NCBI GenBank assembly: GCA_022414725.1
Contig: CM039462.1
Location: 80,169,044 to 80,233,043, forward strand
Direction of reading: 5' to 3'
DNA length: 64,000 bases
Source: Microglena sp. YARC
Taxonomy: Eukaryota > Chlorophyta > Chlorophyceae > Chlamydomonadales > Chlamydomonadaceae
Shown here: positions 1 through 10,800 of the stretch, in pieces
Position numbering within the stretch: the first letter of the stretch is position 1
How the letters are laid out: each line of letters starts with the position of its first letter
Program-made: the position numbers and the translations under genes
Notes under the pieces: generated by a model
Told to the model about the DNA's origin: nothing
What the model saw: the letters and a program-made list of their open reading frames with translations, nothing else
The model's database searches: none

Positions 1-1092
1 CCACCACCACCACCACCACACACCACACACAACACGAATTGTACTGGCAGCCCCCCCACCACCACCACCACCACCACCACCACCACACACAAACACGAAT
101 TGTACTGGCAGCCCCCCCCACCACCACCACCACCACCCCACACCACCACACACAACACGAATTGTACTGGCAGCCCCCCCACCACCACACACCACCACCA
201 CACACAAACACGAATTGTTCTGGCAGCCCCCCCACCACCACCACCACCACCACACACAAACACGAATTGTACTGGCAGCCCCCCCCCCCACAACCACCAT
301 CACCACCACCACCACCACACAAACACGAATTGTACTGGCAGCCCCCCCCCCACCACCACCACCACCACACACAAACACGAATTGTACTGGCAGCCCCCCC
401 CCCCACCCACCCACCCACCACCACACACAAACACGAATTGTTCTGGCAGCCCCCCACCACCACCACCACACCACCACACACTACGAATTGTACTGGCAGC
501 CCCCCCCCCCCCACCACCACCACCACACCACACACAAACACGAATTGTACTGGCAGCCCCCCCCACCACCCACCCACCACCACACACACAAACACGAATT
601 GTTCTGGCAGCCCCCCACCACCACCCACCACCACCACACACACAAACACGAATTGTTCTGGCAGCCCCCCCCCCCACCCCACCCACCACCACACGACACA
701 CAGACACACAAACACGAATTGTACTGGCAGCCCCCCCCCCCACCACCACCACCACCACACACCACACACAAACACAACACGAATTGTCTGGCAGCCCCCC
801 CACCACCACCACCACCACACACAAACACGAATTGTTCTGGCAGCCCCCCCCCCACCACCACACCACACACAACACGAATTGTTCTTGGCAGCCCCCACCA
901 CCACCACCACACACCACCCACCACCACCACACACCACCACCACACACAAACACGAATTGTTTCTGGCAGCCCCACCACCACCACCACCACCACCACACAC
1001 AAACACGAATTGTACTGGCAGCCCCCCCCCCCACCACCACCACCACCACACCACCCACCACCACACACAAACACGAATTGTACTGGCAGCCC
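1..1092. repeat. C/CAC-rich minisatellite, about 19 copies
   Basis: The unit is about 50-65 bp: a run of C, then CAC/CCA triplets, then a conserved core reading acgaattgtactggcag. I count about 19 cores, with unequal triplet lengths between them. The core ends in CAG after a pyrimidine-rich stretch, so it resembles a 3' splice site, but no exon was recognised after the last copy. Long open frames here (poly-His, poly-Thr, poly-Pro) come from the repeat and are not genes. Confidence 0.95.
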
Positions 1093-1531
1093 ATGACCCG
1101 ATGTATGCGCTTGCATCCTATTAAAAGAATAAAACAAAGAAATAATGCCGCGCCCAAAACCAAAAGCCCAACTGCCTAAACCAAAAGCGGCTAAACCCGT
1201 CACGGACAACGCGCTATTATATATAGGATTAAACAAAGAAATAATGTCGCGCCTTGTCACGGGGCGTTGAGGTGAAGGAGCCTTCCCGTTCGCTTGCACT
1301 GGGGAAGTTCACTGTTATTCGTTTTTTGCTTTCAAAGACCACTACCGCGCCTGGGCATTCATTGTCAGCCTTACTAAAAAAGCTTCAGAAGATCTTTGAT
1401 GTTTGGCGTCATCCCACCCGTTCGTTCTCACTGGGGAGGATTAATGTGTTTTTTTGTTTCACAGACCGCTACTGCGCGAATTCATTAGTCAGCCCTACTA
1501 AAAAAGCTTGTTTTTCAGTATTGTAAAACAC
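1093..1531. other. Non-array spacer with internal direct duplications
   Basis: No gene seen. A stretch containing acaaagaaataatg and then cgcgcc occurs twice (around 1133-1153 and 1233-1253). A second pair, built on cccgttcg and cactgggga and ending in ctactaaaaaagctt, lies at about 1277-1384 and 1418-1509. The motif cccgtt, gcttgcactgggg recurs near 54109-54129, so part of this is a dispersed repeat. Confidence 0.5.
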
Positions 1532-1659
1532 TTAAAAACAATGCTTGTTTACTCAGGGTCTACTTAAAAACAATGCTTGTTTACTCAGGGTCTACTTAAA
1601 AACGATGCTTGTTTACTCAGGGTCTACTTAAAAACAATGCTTGTTTACTCAGGGTCTAC
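1532..1659. repeat. 32-bp tandem repeat, 4 copies
   Basis: Four head-to-tail copies of a 32-bp unit built on aatgcttgtttactcagg, with one substitution (a to g) in the third copy. The near-identity suggests recent duplication. Confidence 0.95.
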
Positions 1660-1740
1660 TAAAAAAAAAACTTTGAATAGGGACAAAGGGTATAATTAAA
1701 ATTCCAATCATTTCAATTCCAATCATTCAAGGAGATGCAT

Positions 1741-1746
1741 CAGCAC
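1741..1746. other. Candidate target-site duplication of the LINE (left)
   Basis: The hexamer cagcac here is repeated at 3600-3605, exactly bracketing the LINE fragment. The flanks rejoin as gatgcatcagcacgaac, a sequence that occurs uninterrupted nearby (about 3771-3786). This supports insertion at this point. Confidence 0.65.
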
Positions 1747-3599
1747 ATTATATTATATTACATTACATTACATTACATTACATTACATTACATTACATTA
1801 CATTACATGTTAAAGTCTACTTGACACCGCGAGGGTGTATGAGACTCTGTGCTTTAAACAAAAAGAAAAAGCACCCACAAAGCAAAAAACCCCATTACAT
1901 CAGGGGTGTGTCGAGGACAAACAAACCAAACTCCCAACCACCGTTTTGGTGGCGTAGGTATTAAACCCCCTAGAGCAGGACCCAGATCTCAACCACTTAC
2001 AGTGGCGGAGGTAAGAAGCTAACAAATGAGAAGTCACAAAAAGAAAAAAAGGGATAATAAATTACGGTGCCACTAAGCAGTCCAGGGCTTCCTGTCTTGC
2101 TCTTCTACAAGTAGAAAGATAGTCGGCTAGGTTGCTCCCAAAAGTCTTAGTGCCATTTCCATTCATAAAGGCTCTGAATGTGGAATCGCAGAATTCCACA
2201 TTCCATACGGTTAAGTCGGTATCCTCATGGACATTCCTATAAATATCTGTAAACAGCTTCTGGTAGCGGAGGCAAATATCATTATAAAAAGAGCACTCAA
2301 ACATATGCATTTCATCCTCAGGTTTTTGGAACCCACACATTTGACAGTGTCTCATTGAACGAGGGATGTGTGCTCCATCCACCACCCTCATTCTTTCTGT
2401 GTTCAGCCAATGGGAACCCATTGTAAACTGTGCTATATAACGAATCTGATCCTGCTTATGTAAGGCGGATGTAAAGGGAATCAAGCCATTCTCATCATTA
2501 CTGTTGGCTGCTAACCATTTCTGGTATCGGAGGCGTTTAAAGCCAACCCTTCTCTCATCAGGGATGTCTCTAACTGCATTGGTGTCACTTGGGTACTTAA
2601 ACCTCCATGACTCAAAAACTTCAGACATAATACCTTCGACATCGACAGCCTCCAAAATGTTGAGGTTTTCACTGGATCCTAGCTTGTGGAGAGCACAACG
2701 CAAGTCATGAACCCAGCCAGTTTTGGAATCAAAAGATTCCTCAAGAGCCATTCTAATGAGATCCTCAGGTTCTTTATCTATGATCTTGTTCCAGCAGCGC
2801 AAAGCTTGTTTAAGCCAAGCAAAACACACCGGAGTTCTACCCAGCTTTTCCATGATAATATTAGATGTAGTAGATTGGCATACACCCAACATTTGTTTAA
2901 GTATACCTCTATGCCATTTCTCACAAGCATGGTCATTTCAGATAAGTGTGTTGTTCAGAATAGAAGGAGCCCACACCTCACAACCAAAATTCAGGATAGG
3001 TTGAACAAGAGAATCAAATAGGTGGGTGAGAATATCAATATTGTTTATCTCCATAGTATGGCATCGCCTACGGAGCATGTGGTGTGCCTTTTGGGCCTTA
3101 GTGAGCATCCTAGAAAAAGCAGCTTTTGCACGTCTGATTGAGTCACCACCCACAAAGAGGGATCCCAGGTAGATAAAATATAACTTTGTAGAAAGCTGTG
3201 CTCCATTATAGACAAATTTGTAATCAGGATCCATGCGGGCCTCATCACAGAATTGCTTGTTGAAAACGACAATCTCAGTTTTCTTTATACTCACAGCCAT
3301 CTTAGTAGCCTCGCAGAAATCTCTCAGGCAGTTAAGCATCGCTTGCATATCTGCCGGGGATTCTGCGATTATAGCTAGGTCATCAGCATAAAGTAACAAT
3401 TGCAGAATCTTTCCCCTAAGCTCAGCCCCTACATTTGGGAGCTTGGATTGGAGGAACGATTCAATTCTATCAATGAACAGACCGAATAGGAGTGGGGATA
3501 GGGGGTCTCCTTGTTTAACTCCTACAAGGGATGGAAAGGAGGATCCAATGTCCCCATGTAGGCGAACTTGGAAAACGACAAAGCTCAGCCCCTACATGA
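1747..3599 (-). mobile_element. 5'-truncated LINE (non-LTR retrotransposon)
   Basis: Minus-strand element with the 3' part of a reverse transcriptase ORF, about 300 bp of 3' untranslated sequence, and a pentanucleotide tail (TAATG on the element strand, about 1747-1808). No endonuclease or N-terminal RT is present, so the copy is 5'-truncated. The 5' junction is unusual: aagctcagcccctacat at about 3581-3597 duplicates the element's own internal sequence at about 3418-3434. This looks like a template switch at the end of reverse transcription. A cagcac duplication flanks the insertion. The element lies inside an AATTCCAATCATT-type repeat. Confidence 0.85.
2062..3591 (-). pseudogene. LINE reverse transcriptase C-terminal half, one in-frame stop
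   Basis: One minus-strand frame runs from about 3591 to a TAA at 2062-2064, interrupted only by a TGA at 2938-2940. It carries the RT motif GVKQGDPLSPLLFG (about 3482-3523) and the catalytic YADD box (about 3379-3390). A thumb-like segment with CEVWAPS follows, then a CCHC zinc-knuckle-like motif (CQMC...HMFEC) near the C-terminus, typical of LINE ORF2 ends. The peptide runs smoothly across the TGA (...NNTLI, stop, NDHACEKW...). A single nonsense mutation in a dead copy is the simplest reading. Readthrough or an altered code is possible but unsupported. The finger domain and endonuclease are missing. Confidence 0.85.
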
Positions 3600-3614
3600 C
3601 AGCACGAACAAAAG

Positions 3615-3780
3615 ATAGAATTCCAATTCCAATCATTCCAATTCCAATCATTCCAATTCCAATCATTCCAATTCCAATCATTCAAAGATATGCATCAGCT
3701 CGAACAAAAGATATAATTCCAATTCCAATCATTCCAATTCCAATAATTACAATTCCAATAATTCAAAGATATGCATCAGC
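3615..3780. repeat. 15-bp tandem repeat (AATTCCAATCATTCC)
   Basis: Two blocks of ccaattccaatcatt-type units are separated by a gatatgcatcagc linker. The same unit and linker occur left of the LINE (about 1697-1746), so this is the pre-insertion repeat split by the LINE. Confidence 0.9.
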
Positions 3781-3794
3781 ACGAACCCCTCTGT

Positions 3795-4026
3795 CAGGGA
3801 TTTTTTATTCCGGAATACATTCCGATCGGAATACGAGACCCCATTTTGGCCAAAATTGCCGGAATAAGAAGCCTAAACATAAATAAGTTTTTTTTACCTG
3901 GAATTGACTAAAAATTGCCCAAATCGACCAAAATCGGAATAAGGATCCTGTTTTGGGAGGAATATAGGGAGGAATAACATAAAAAGGAATAAGATTTCCT
4001 CTTTTTTATATGAAAAAATATCCCTG
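3795..4026. mobile_element. hAT-like MITE, family A copy 1 (232 bp)
   Basis: The element begins cagggatttttt and ends aaaaaatatccctg, an imperfect terminal inverted repeat of about 14 bp. It is flanked by perfect 8-bp direct repeats ccctctgt (3787-3794 and 4027-4034). An 8-bp target duplication and CAGGG-type termini are hallmarks of hAT transposons. It has no transposase, so it is non-autonomous. A second 232-bp copy lies at 59342-59573. Confidence 0.9.
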
Positions 4027-4241
4027 CCCTCTGTCCACGTTCTATGAGACACTGTGATAGTTCTATGATCCGGTGGGGTCTGCTTGGCTGTGGCTGCATG
4101 TTAGTGTTTGGTGGTGGTGGTCGTGGTGGTGTGTGGGGGGGGGGGGCGATGGTAGCTTCTCCAGTTGAGGTAGGAGACCGCTCCCCACCCGCGTATGACG
4201 GGCTCCCTCAACACCATGCCCCACCAGGCGTTATCATTGCC

Positions 4242-4485
4242 TTTTTGGCGGAGCCCCTCCTTCTGGGGGGCGGGAGCCCCCAGTGTTACCCATTTGTCCG
4301 TCCGACCATCCATCCATCCATCCATCCATCCATCCATCCATCCATCCATCCATCCATCTGACCGCGATGAAGCCCGACGCATTAGCCAGCGGCCTCGTAA
4401 CTAACTCGCTTCCGTTGCCACCTGTCGCTCCCTCGCGATCACTCTCCGCCAATTTTTAGCGTCGCAGGCGACGCTGCATAGAACT
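4242..4485 (+). mobile_element. Dispersed GC-rich element, family B copy 1
   Basis: Starts ttttggcggagcccc with a strong hairpin (gcggagcccc, gggggcgggagccccc) and ends cgacgctgcatagaact. A second palindrome, gcgtcgcaggcgacgc, lies near the 3' end. This copy has an internal (ATCC)n expansion (about 4308-4358). Eight copies, whole or partial, occur in the window, all in this orientation. Class unknown: no long TIR, no RT and no clear Pol III boxes were seen. Confidence 0.8.
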
Positions 4486-4487
4486 TG

Positions 4488-4930
4488 TTTTATATTTTTA
4501 CTTCATAATAGTTCCATCTTGTTTTTGCAAAAACCCACCTTGCCGCCAGCTGAGGTGTAGAAGGCAAATGTTAACAGTGTGGTCCATGCTGTTGCATCTA
4601 CTGCAGCACTCAATTCAGTGATTAATTGTCAACATAACTTGCCGCCTGCTGAGGTGTAGAAGGCAAACATCGAATAATAGTTCCATCTTGTTATTTGCAA
4701 GCCCTCCAATGCCATCCGCATGCGTGGTATGTATGTATCTTACAGTACAGGGGGTAGCCCACCAGGCGTTATCATTGCGATAAGTTTGGCCAAAACGGGG
4801 TCTCGTATTACAATTGTAATATATTATGGGGGGGAAATCTCTGGTTGAGCCAGGTTGAGCATTGAGTTCCGTGAGGCACCCCGTGGGGCGCCCCGTGAGG
4901 CACCAAGGTATACCCGGATTTTCATCGATA
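4488..4930. other. Spacer with a partial duplication and a family A relic
   Basis: No gene. A 35-40 bp segment containing gctgaggtgtagaaggcaaa occurs twice (about 4541-4570 and 4638-4670). The stretch at about 4776-4830 matches the reverse complement of the core of MITE family A (tacgagacccc, ttttggccaaa), so it is probably a decayed minus-strand copy. Confidence 0.45.
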
Positions 4931-5150
4931 CTTGCACGATACTCCACAATACCCTAGGCTAACTCAGGCTATTTTGAGTTATTTCGGTCTTTTTCAGGCT
5001 CCCCCAGGCTATTTTCCGATACTTGCACGATACTTCACCGTCTCCCAGGCTATTTCAGGCTATTTCGGGTTATTTTGGGCTAACTCAGGCTGTTTTGTGT
5101 TATTTCGGTCTTTTTCGGGCTTCCCTAGGCCATTTCCGACACTTGCAAGT
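4930..5150. repeat. About 110-bp tandem duplication, AGGCTATTT-rich
   Basis: Two diverged copies share ctaactcaggct, ttatttcggtctttttc and the nested motif ccaggctatttc. A short (TTGGC)n block follows at about 5276-5304. Confidence 0.75.
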
Positions 5151-5465
5151 GTTCAGGAGGTCCTGGGGAAGTTAGCCCCCAGTTAAGTTTAGGGGTTAAC
5201 ATTTTGAGTTAAAGGTGAGGGTTAAGGGCTTAGAGTCCAGGGTCTAGGTGTAACTCATGTGGGGGCTAACTTCCTTAGCTTGGCTTGGCTTGGCTTGGCT
5301 TGGGGTTTTGTGTTGCTTAGCATGTATTTCTGTGTGTATGAGTGTCTGTGCGGGTGTGGGTGGGGTGCGGGATAGAAGAGGGGTCTTCTAACTAGTCACA
5401 TCTGTAGACCTCTCAGGTGTGTTTGTTATGGGGGCTCATGTTTTGTTTGTCATGGGTAAAGCAGC

Positions 5466-6190
5466 AGCTGCACCCACCCACCCCACCCACCCTCCCTCCA
5501 CTCCACTCCACCCACACACCCCCCACCACACTCACCCCCCACCCACCCACCCACCACACCACACCCCACCTCCTCCACTCCACTCCACCCACCCCACCCC
5601 ACCCCACCCACCCACCCACACACACTCACCCACCACACCACACCACACTCACCCACCACACACACACCCACCCCACCCCACCCTCCTCCACTCCACTCCA
5701 CCCACCCCCCCACCCCACCACACTCACCCCCACCCACCACCACCCACCCCACCCCACCCTCCCTCCACTCCACTCCACTCCACACACACCCCACCACACT
5801 CACCCCCCCCCACACACACACACACCCTCCTCCACTCCACTCCACACACACACACACCCACCACACTCACCCCCCACCACCACCCCACCCCACCCTCCTC
5901 CACTCCACTCCACCCACACACACCCCACCACACTTACCCCCCCCCACCCACCCACCCCACCCTCCCTCCACTCCACTCCACTCCACCCCACACACCCCAC
6001 CACACGCACCCCCCACACACCCACCCACCCCACCCCACCCTCTCTCCACTCCACTCCACCCACACACACCCCACCACACTCACCCCCCACCCACCCACCA
6101 CCCCACCCCAACCTCCCTCCACTCCACTCCACCCACACACACCCACCACACTCACCCCCACACACCCACCACCCCACCCACCCACTAACT
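5466..6190. repeat. CACCC-rich minisatellite, about 9 copies
   Basis: Irregular units of about 65-115 bp are built on ctccactccactcca followed by CACCC/CACAC runs and accacactcaccccc. The complement is strongly G-rich and could form G-quadruplexes. The overlapping proline/histidine or glycine/valine frames are artefacts. Confidence 0.95.
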
Positions 6191-6774
6191 TCCACACTAC
6201 GGTCAGTAGAGCATAGAGATCTTAGTATTCTAGTAATGTGGGGTATGAAAGGCTGAACAGAAAATTGACTGTTGAGCACTGGGATTATGTTTTCAAATCA
6301 AAAAGACTGTTGAGCACAGGGATTATATTTTCAAATCAAAAAGAGGAAATCTTATTCCTTTCGAGTATAGAGTTCTTAGTATTCTGTTCAGTTGTATGAT
6401 TCTTAGTGTTCTGATTAGTTCTAGATTTCTTGTTGTTCAGCTTTTGAGTTCTTATTGTTCATTTTAAGAGTTCTTAGTGTTCTATTCAGTTCTACATTTC
6501 TTGGTGTTCAGCTTTTGAGTTCTTATTGTTCATTTTTGGAGTTCTTAGTGTTCTTCTGTTCAGTTGTAGATTTCTTAGTGTTCAGTTTGGGACTTCTTAG
6601 CTTTCGGTTCTGTTTTAGAGTTCTTATTGTTCTGTTCAGTTGTAAAGTTCGTAGTTTTCAGTTTTTGAGTTTCGGTGCAATCGCAGGGATGCAGTGCGTC
6701 TCTCAGCAGCAAGGGGGAAGCTATGGGGCGGACGACCTGACATGAAGAGTATAATCAAGGTAAGGACGGGCTGG
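6191..6774. repeat. Degenerate about 30-bp repeat (gagttcttagtgttctgttcag)
   Basis: Between about 6366 and 6672 the motifs gttcttagtgttct and ttcagttgtagatttctt alternate about ten times with substitutions. Before it, a stretch built on gactgttgagcac and ttttcaaatcaaaa is duplicated (about 6266-6345). No gene seen. Confidence 0.75.
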
Positions 6775-6796
6775 CTCATCATCATCATCATCATGC

Positions 6797-6839
<43 letters not shown>

Positions 6840-6878
6840 GCTCATCATCATCATTGTCATCATCATCATCATCATCAT

Positions 6879-6934
<56 letters not shown>

Positions 6935-6998
6935 GCTCATCATCATCATCACATCATCATCATCATGCTCATCATCATCATCATGCTCATCATCATGC

Positions 6999-7041
<43 letters not shown>

Positions 7042-7085
7042 GCTCATCATCATCACCAACACCACCACCATCATCATCATCATTA
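6775..7085. repeat. (ATC)n microsatellite
   Basis: About 310 bp of cat/atc triplets with occasional gct interruptions at irregular intervals. The open frames coding homopolymers of Ile, Ser, His, Met or Asp are repeat artefacts. Confidence 0.98.
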
Positions 7086-7187
7086 TCACATGACAAAGAC
7101 TTATCAGCATATTTGAATCCAACCAGCCCAACCAAATCCAACTAAACCCAACCCAACCCAGGTTTACTTGTCAAAGACTGATCTAAT

Positions 7188-7510
7188 CTAGCTGCTCCCA
7201 TTATTGATCTGTGCAGAAGCTGTCAGTTCCACAATCCTGCTTCTCACTCTTCTATGATTGATCTGTGCAGAAGCTGTCAGTTCCACAATCCTGCTTCTCA
7301 CACTTCCATTATTGATCTGTGCAGAAGCTGTCAGTTCCACAATCCTGCTTCTCACTCTTCTATGATTGATCTGTGCAGAAGCTGTCAGTTCCACAATCCT
7401 GCTTCTCACACTTCCATTATTGATCTGTGCAGAAGCTGTCAGTTCCACAATCCTGCTTCTCACACTTCTATGATTGATCTGTGCAGAAGCTGTCAGTTCC
7501 ACAATCCTAG
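7188..7510 (+). repeat. Acceptor-side array of gene 1 exon a: 54-bp unit, 6 copies
   Basis: Six 54-bp units (starts near 7206, 7260, 7314, 7368, 7422, 7476) each read attgatctgtgcag, then aagctgtcagttccacaatc, then ctgcttctcac. The true exon at 7737 is preceded by gatatgtgcag and begins aatctatcggtgccacaatc. Each unit is therefore a copy of the intron end, its AG, and about the first 33 bases of the exon. A seventh diverged copy (about 7666-7720) links the array to the real exon. An (AACCC)n block (about 7568-7623) lies between. Confidence 0.9.
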
Positions 7511-7736
7511 TTCTTCTTGCCTACTCGGATGCTACCTCAAGATCGCAGCACATAATACGATAGACCTTGCAGCATAACCCAACCCAACCCAACCCAACCC
7601 AACCCAACCCAACCCAACCCAACGCAGCTGCACATGCCAAAGACTGATCAAACCCTACTGCTCCCATTATTGATATTTACAGAACTTGTCGGTACCACAA
7701 TCCTGCTTCTCACACTTATATAACTGATATGTGCAG

Positions 7737-7889
7737 AATCTATCGGTGCCACAATCCTGGTTTTCACACTTCTACGCTGTTGGAGCAGTAACCAACCTCA
7801 TGCTACTGTTGATGCTAATCAGGACACACTCGTACCTCCAGCAGTCGGATGTTGGAGGTCAAAAATTGGGGGGCCTCCAAATACAGCTG
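7737..7889 (+). CDS. SRD5A3: Gene 1 exon a (VPQSWFSHFY block)
   Basis: Bounded by gatatgtgcag and gtaagatttg. It has 51 codons and phase 0 at both ends if read in the frame of the family block. It encodes the conserved VPQ-x-FxHFY motif and the membrane helix that follows. The end (HSYLQQSDVGGQKLGG) is a variable loop in the family. Confidence 0.85.
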
Positions 7890-10800
7890 GTAAGATTTGT
7901 AGGGTATGGTAAGATTTGTAGGGTACGGTAAGATTCGTTGGGTATGGTTAGATTCGTTGGGTAGGATATGGTTTGTTGGGTATGGTGATATTTGTCCACA
8001 TGGTCAGATTTGTTGGGTATGGTGATATTTGTCCATATGGTCAGATTTGTTGGTTGTGGTAAGATTTGTTGGGTATGGTAAGATTCGTTGGGTGTGGAAC
8101 GATTCATTGGATATGGTTTGGTACAGTTTGGTTAAGTGGGTAGGGCTGGTAGGGCTGGGTTGGGTAGGGCTGGGTTGGGTAGGGCTGGGTTGGTAGGGCT
8201 GGGTTGGGTAGGGTTGGGTTGGGTAGGGCTGGGTAGGGTTGGGTTGGGTTGGGTTGGGTAGGGCTGGGTAGGGTTGTGTAGGATATGCCACAGTTTGTGT
8301 TTGGGATTTGGTTTGGGTGTGGGTGTGGGTTGGCTATTATCATGTGCATGGCGTCAAGCACCCTTCACAAAGCAGCACAAGCAAGAAAAGCAAATCAAAG
8401 CAAACAACAGACAAGGCTGAACTAAGCTGCACCTTAAGCACCTGCACCTAAGATCAAATCTCCCCTTGGTGGTTGGCCACAGCGCAAGCAAACCAGCTAG
8501 CCCCCTCAACCTCACGCCCTGATATAAGGCATAACATGTATTTATGTATTTATCAAATCCTCCCCCCCCCCCCCCCCCCCCCCCTCACACGCAGGCAGTG
8601 AGCAGGCTAGCCCCCTCGACCTCACGCCCTGATATAAGGCGTAACATGTATTCATGTATTTATCAAATCCTCCCCCCCCCCCCCCCCTCCTCTCACACGC
8701 AGGCAGTGAGCAGGCTAGCCCCCTCGACCTCACGCCCTGATATAAGCATAACATGTATTTATGTATATATCCCCCCCCCCCTCCCCCCCGCGCAGGCAGT
8801 GAGTATGTTTGCCCTAGCTGCCTTCCAGTTTCATCTGGTCCGTCGTCTCGTAGAGACCGTAGCTGTCATGGTATACCCTTCAACAGCACGCATGCATGTG
8901 ATTGCGTACATCTTTGGCCTCTCGTATTACCTCATCGCCCCTCTCTCTCTGATCCCCCAAGATCTCTTCAAGCCTGCTATTGGCCCAGCTGGTAAGCAAT
9001 CCAAATTTGGGGATCTTTGGCACCCTTTTACTTTGCCTTCAAGGGTGCATTCTGGGTGGGAATGGTGCCGCAGGTGTGCAGGAAAGAGTGCCCAAGACCA
9101 CCCAACGCTGCAGTGAAGCATGCATCTAATTGTTTTTATCTTTGGTCTCTCGTATTACCTCATGGCCCCCCTCTCTCTGGTCCCCCAAGATCTATTCAAG
9201 CCTGCCATTGGCCCAGCTGGTACGCATTGCAAATTTGGGGGTCTTCAGCAGCCTTTCATTTTGCCTTTAAGCAGCTTTAACGGTGCATTCAGGGTGGGAA
9301 TTCTGCTGTAGGGGTGCAGATAAGGGGGGTTTCGTCAGCCTTTCATTTTGCCTTTAAGGGTGCATTCTGGGTGGGAATGGTGCCGTAGGGTAGTGCAGAA
9401 GGAGTGCCCAAGACCCCCCAACGCTGCAGTGAGGCATGCTTCTAATTGTTTATACCTTTAGTCGCTTGTGTTTCCTCATTGCCCCCCTCTCTTTGACGCT
9501 CCAACAGCTGCTCAAGCATATCTTGGTCTCTCGCATTACCTCATCGCCCCCCCTCTCTTCGACGCTCCAACAGCTCTTTAAGTCTGCTATTGGCCCAGAT
9601 GGTAAACATGGCATTTTTGTTTCTATCTAGTTGCGTACACCTTTGGTCGCTCGTATCACCTCATCGCATATTAGCTCTCTCTGATCCCCAAAGAAATGGT
9701 CAAGCCTGCAATTGACCCAGATGGCTAACATGCATCTGATTGTTTACATACATCTTGGTCGCTCGTATTACCTCATTTCCCCCATCTCTTTGACCCTCCA
9801 AAAGCTGCTCACTCCTGCTATTGGCCCAGCTGGTAACATCAAACATGCATCTGATTGTTTACATACATCTTGCTCTCTCGTATTACCTCATCGCCCCCCT
9901 CTCTCTGATTTTCCACCCACACAAGAACTTGGGGGGCACTGTGTACAACCTTAAATCAGGAAAGGTAGGAGGTGTGTGTGTGTGGGGGGGGGGGGGTAGG
10001 GTGAGGCGGGGGAGTATGTGTGTTGTTACAGTCCAGAGGTAGGTCAGATAGGCTCAAGGGACTTGCCCAACCTTGAAGCAGGAAAGGTAGGAGGGTGTGT
10101 GTGTGTGTACCCAACCCTGCAGTGAAGCATACATATGATTGTTGACATATATCTGCGTCTCTTATCTTGGTCTCGAATTATCTCATGGCCCCCCTCTCTT
10201 TGACGCTCCAACAGTGGTTGAAGCCTGCTATTGACCCAGCTGGTAAACATGGCAGTTTTGCTTTTTATCTAGTTGCGTACACCTTTGGTAGCTCGTATTA
10301 CCTCATCGCATATTAGCTCTCTCTGATTGACCAAAACTTATGCAAGCCTGCTATTGACCCAGATGGTAAACATGCATCTAGTTGCGTACACCTTTGGTAG
10401 CTCGTATAACCTCATCGCATATTAGCTCTCTCTGATTTACCAAAACTTATGCAAGCCTGCTATTGGCCCAGACGGTAAACATGCATCTAGTTGCGTACAC
10501 CTTTCGCCACTAGTATTACCTCATCGTGTATTACCTCCCTCTGATTTCCCAAGAGCCATACAAGTCTGCCATATATTTATTATTAGTTGTGAAAGGGATT
10601 TCACCCCAGGAGGTGGGTCTCCCGACACGCACCAGCAATACCAAGGACTCAGTTGGGTGGGGCCTTATGCATCCTTGCCCAGAATGCCTGAGGCAAGAAG
10701 TGGTGTAGGGGTGGAGGGTGGGGGTGGAGTGGGAGTGGAGGTGGGGGGTGGAGTGGGTGGAGGGTGGGGTGGAGGGTGGGGTAGGGTGGGGTGGAGGGTG

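Noticed and set aside
39..1179. Long open frames rich in His, Thr, Pro, or Gly and Val
   Set aside because: They are translations of the CAC/C-rich minisatellite in every frame. No splice or start context, and composition follows the repeat.
1532..1659. Telomere- or centromere-type repeat at the left side
   Set aside because: Only four copies of a 32-bp unit, and the (AACCC)n block near 7568 is too short and isolated to be telomeric.
2938..2940. Reassigned stop codon (TGA as sense)
   Set aside because: Only one instance, in a truncated transposon copy. No host exon here contains an in-frame TGA.
4242..4485. Family B as an introner (element that creates introns)
   Set aside because: Its ends are not GT...AG, and the copies sit inside existing introns and arrays, so they do not define introns themselves.
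5417..6279. Overlapping open frames on both strands of several hundred codons
   Set aside because: Low-complexity product of the CACCC minisatellite: a repeat without stop codons is open in all frames.
7188..7510. CRISPR-like array of regular repeats
   Set aside because: The units are contiguous with no variable spacers, and they are copies of an intron-exon junction in a eukaryotic gene. The same holds for the 68-bp, 122-bp and 171-bp arrays.
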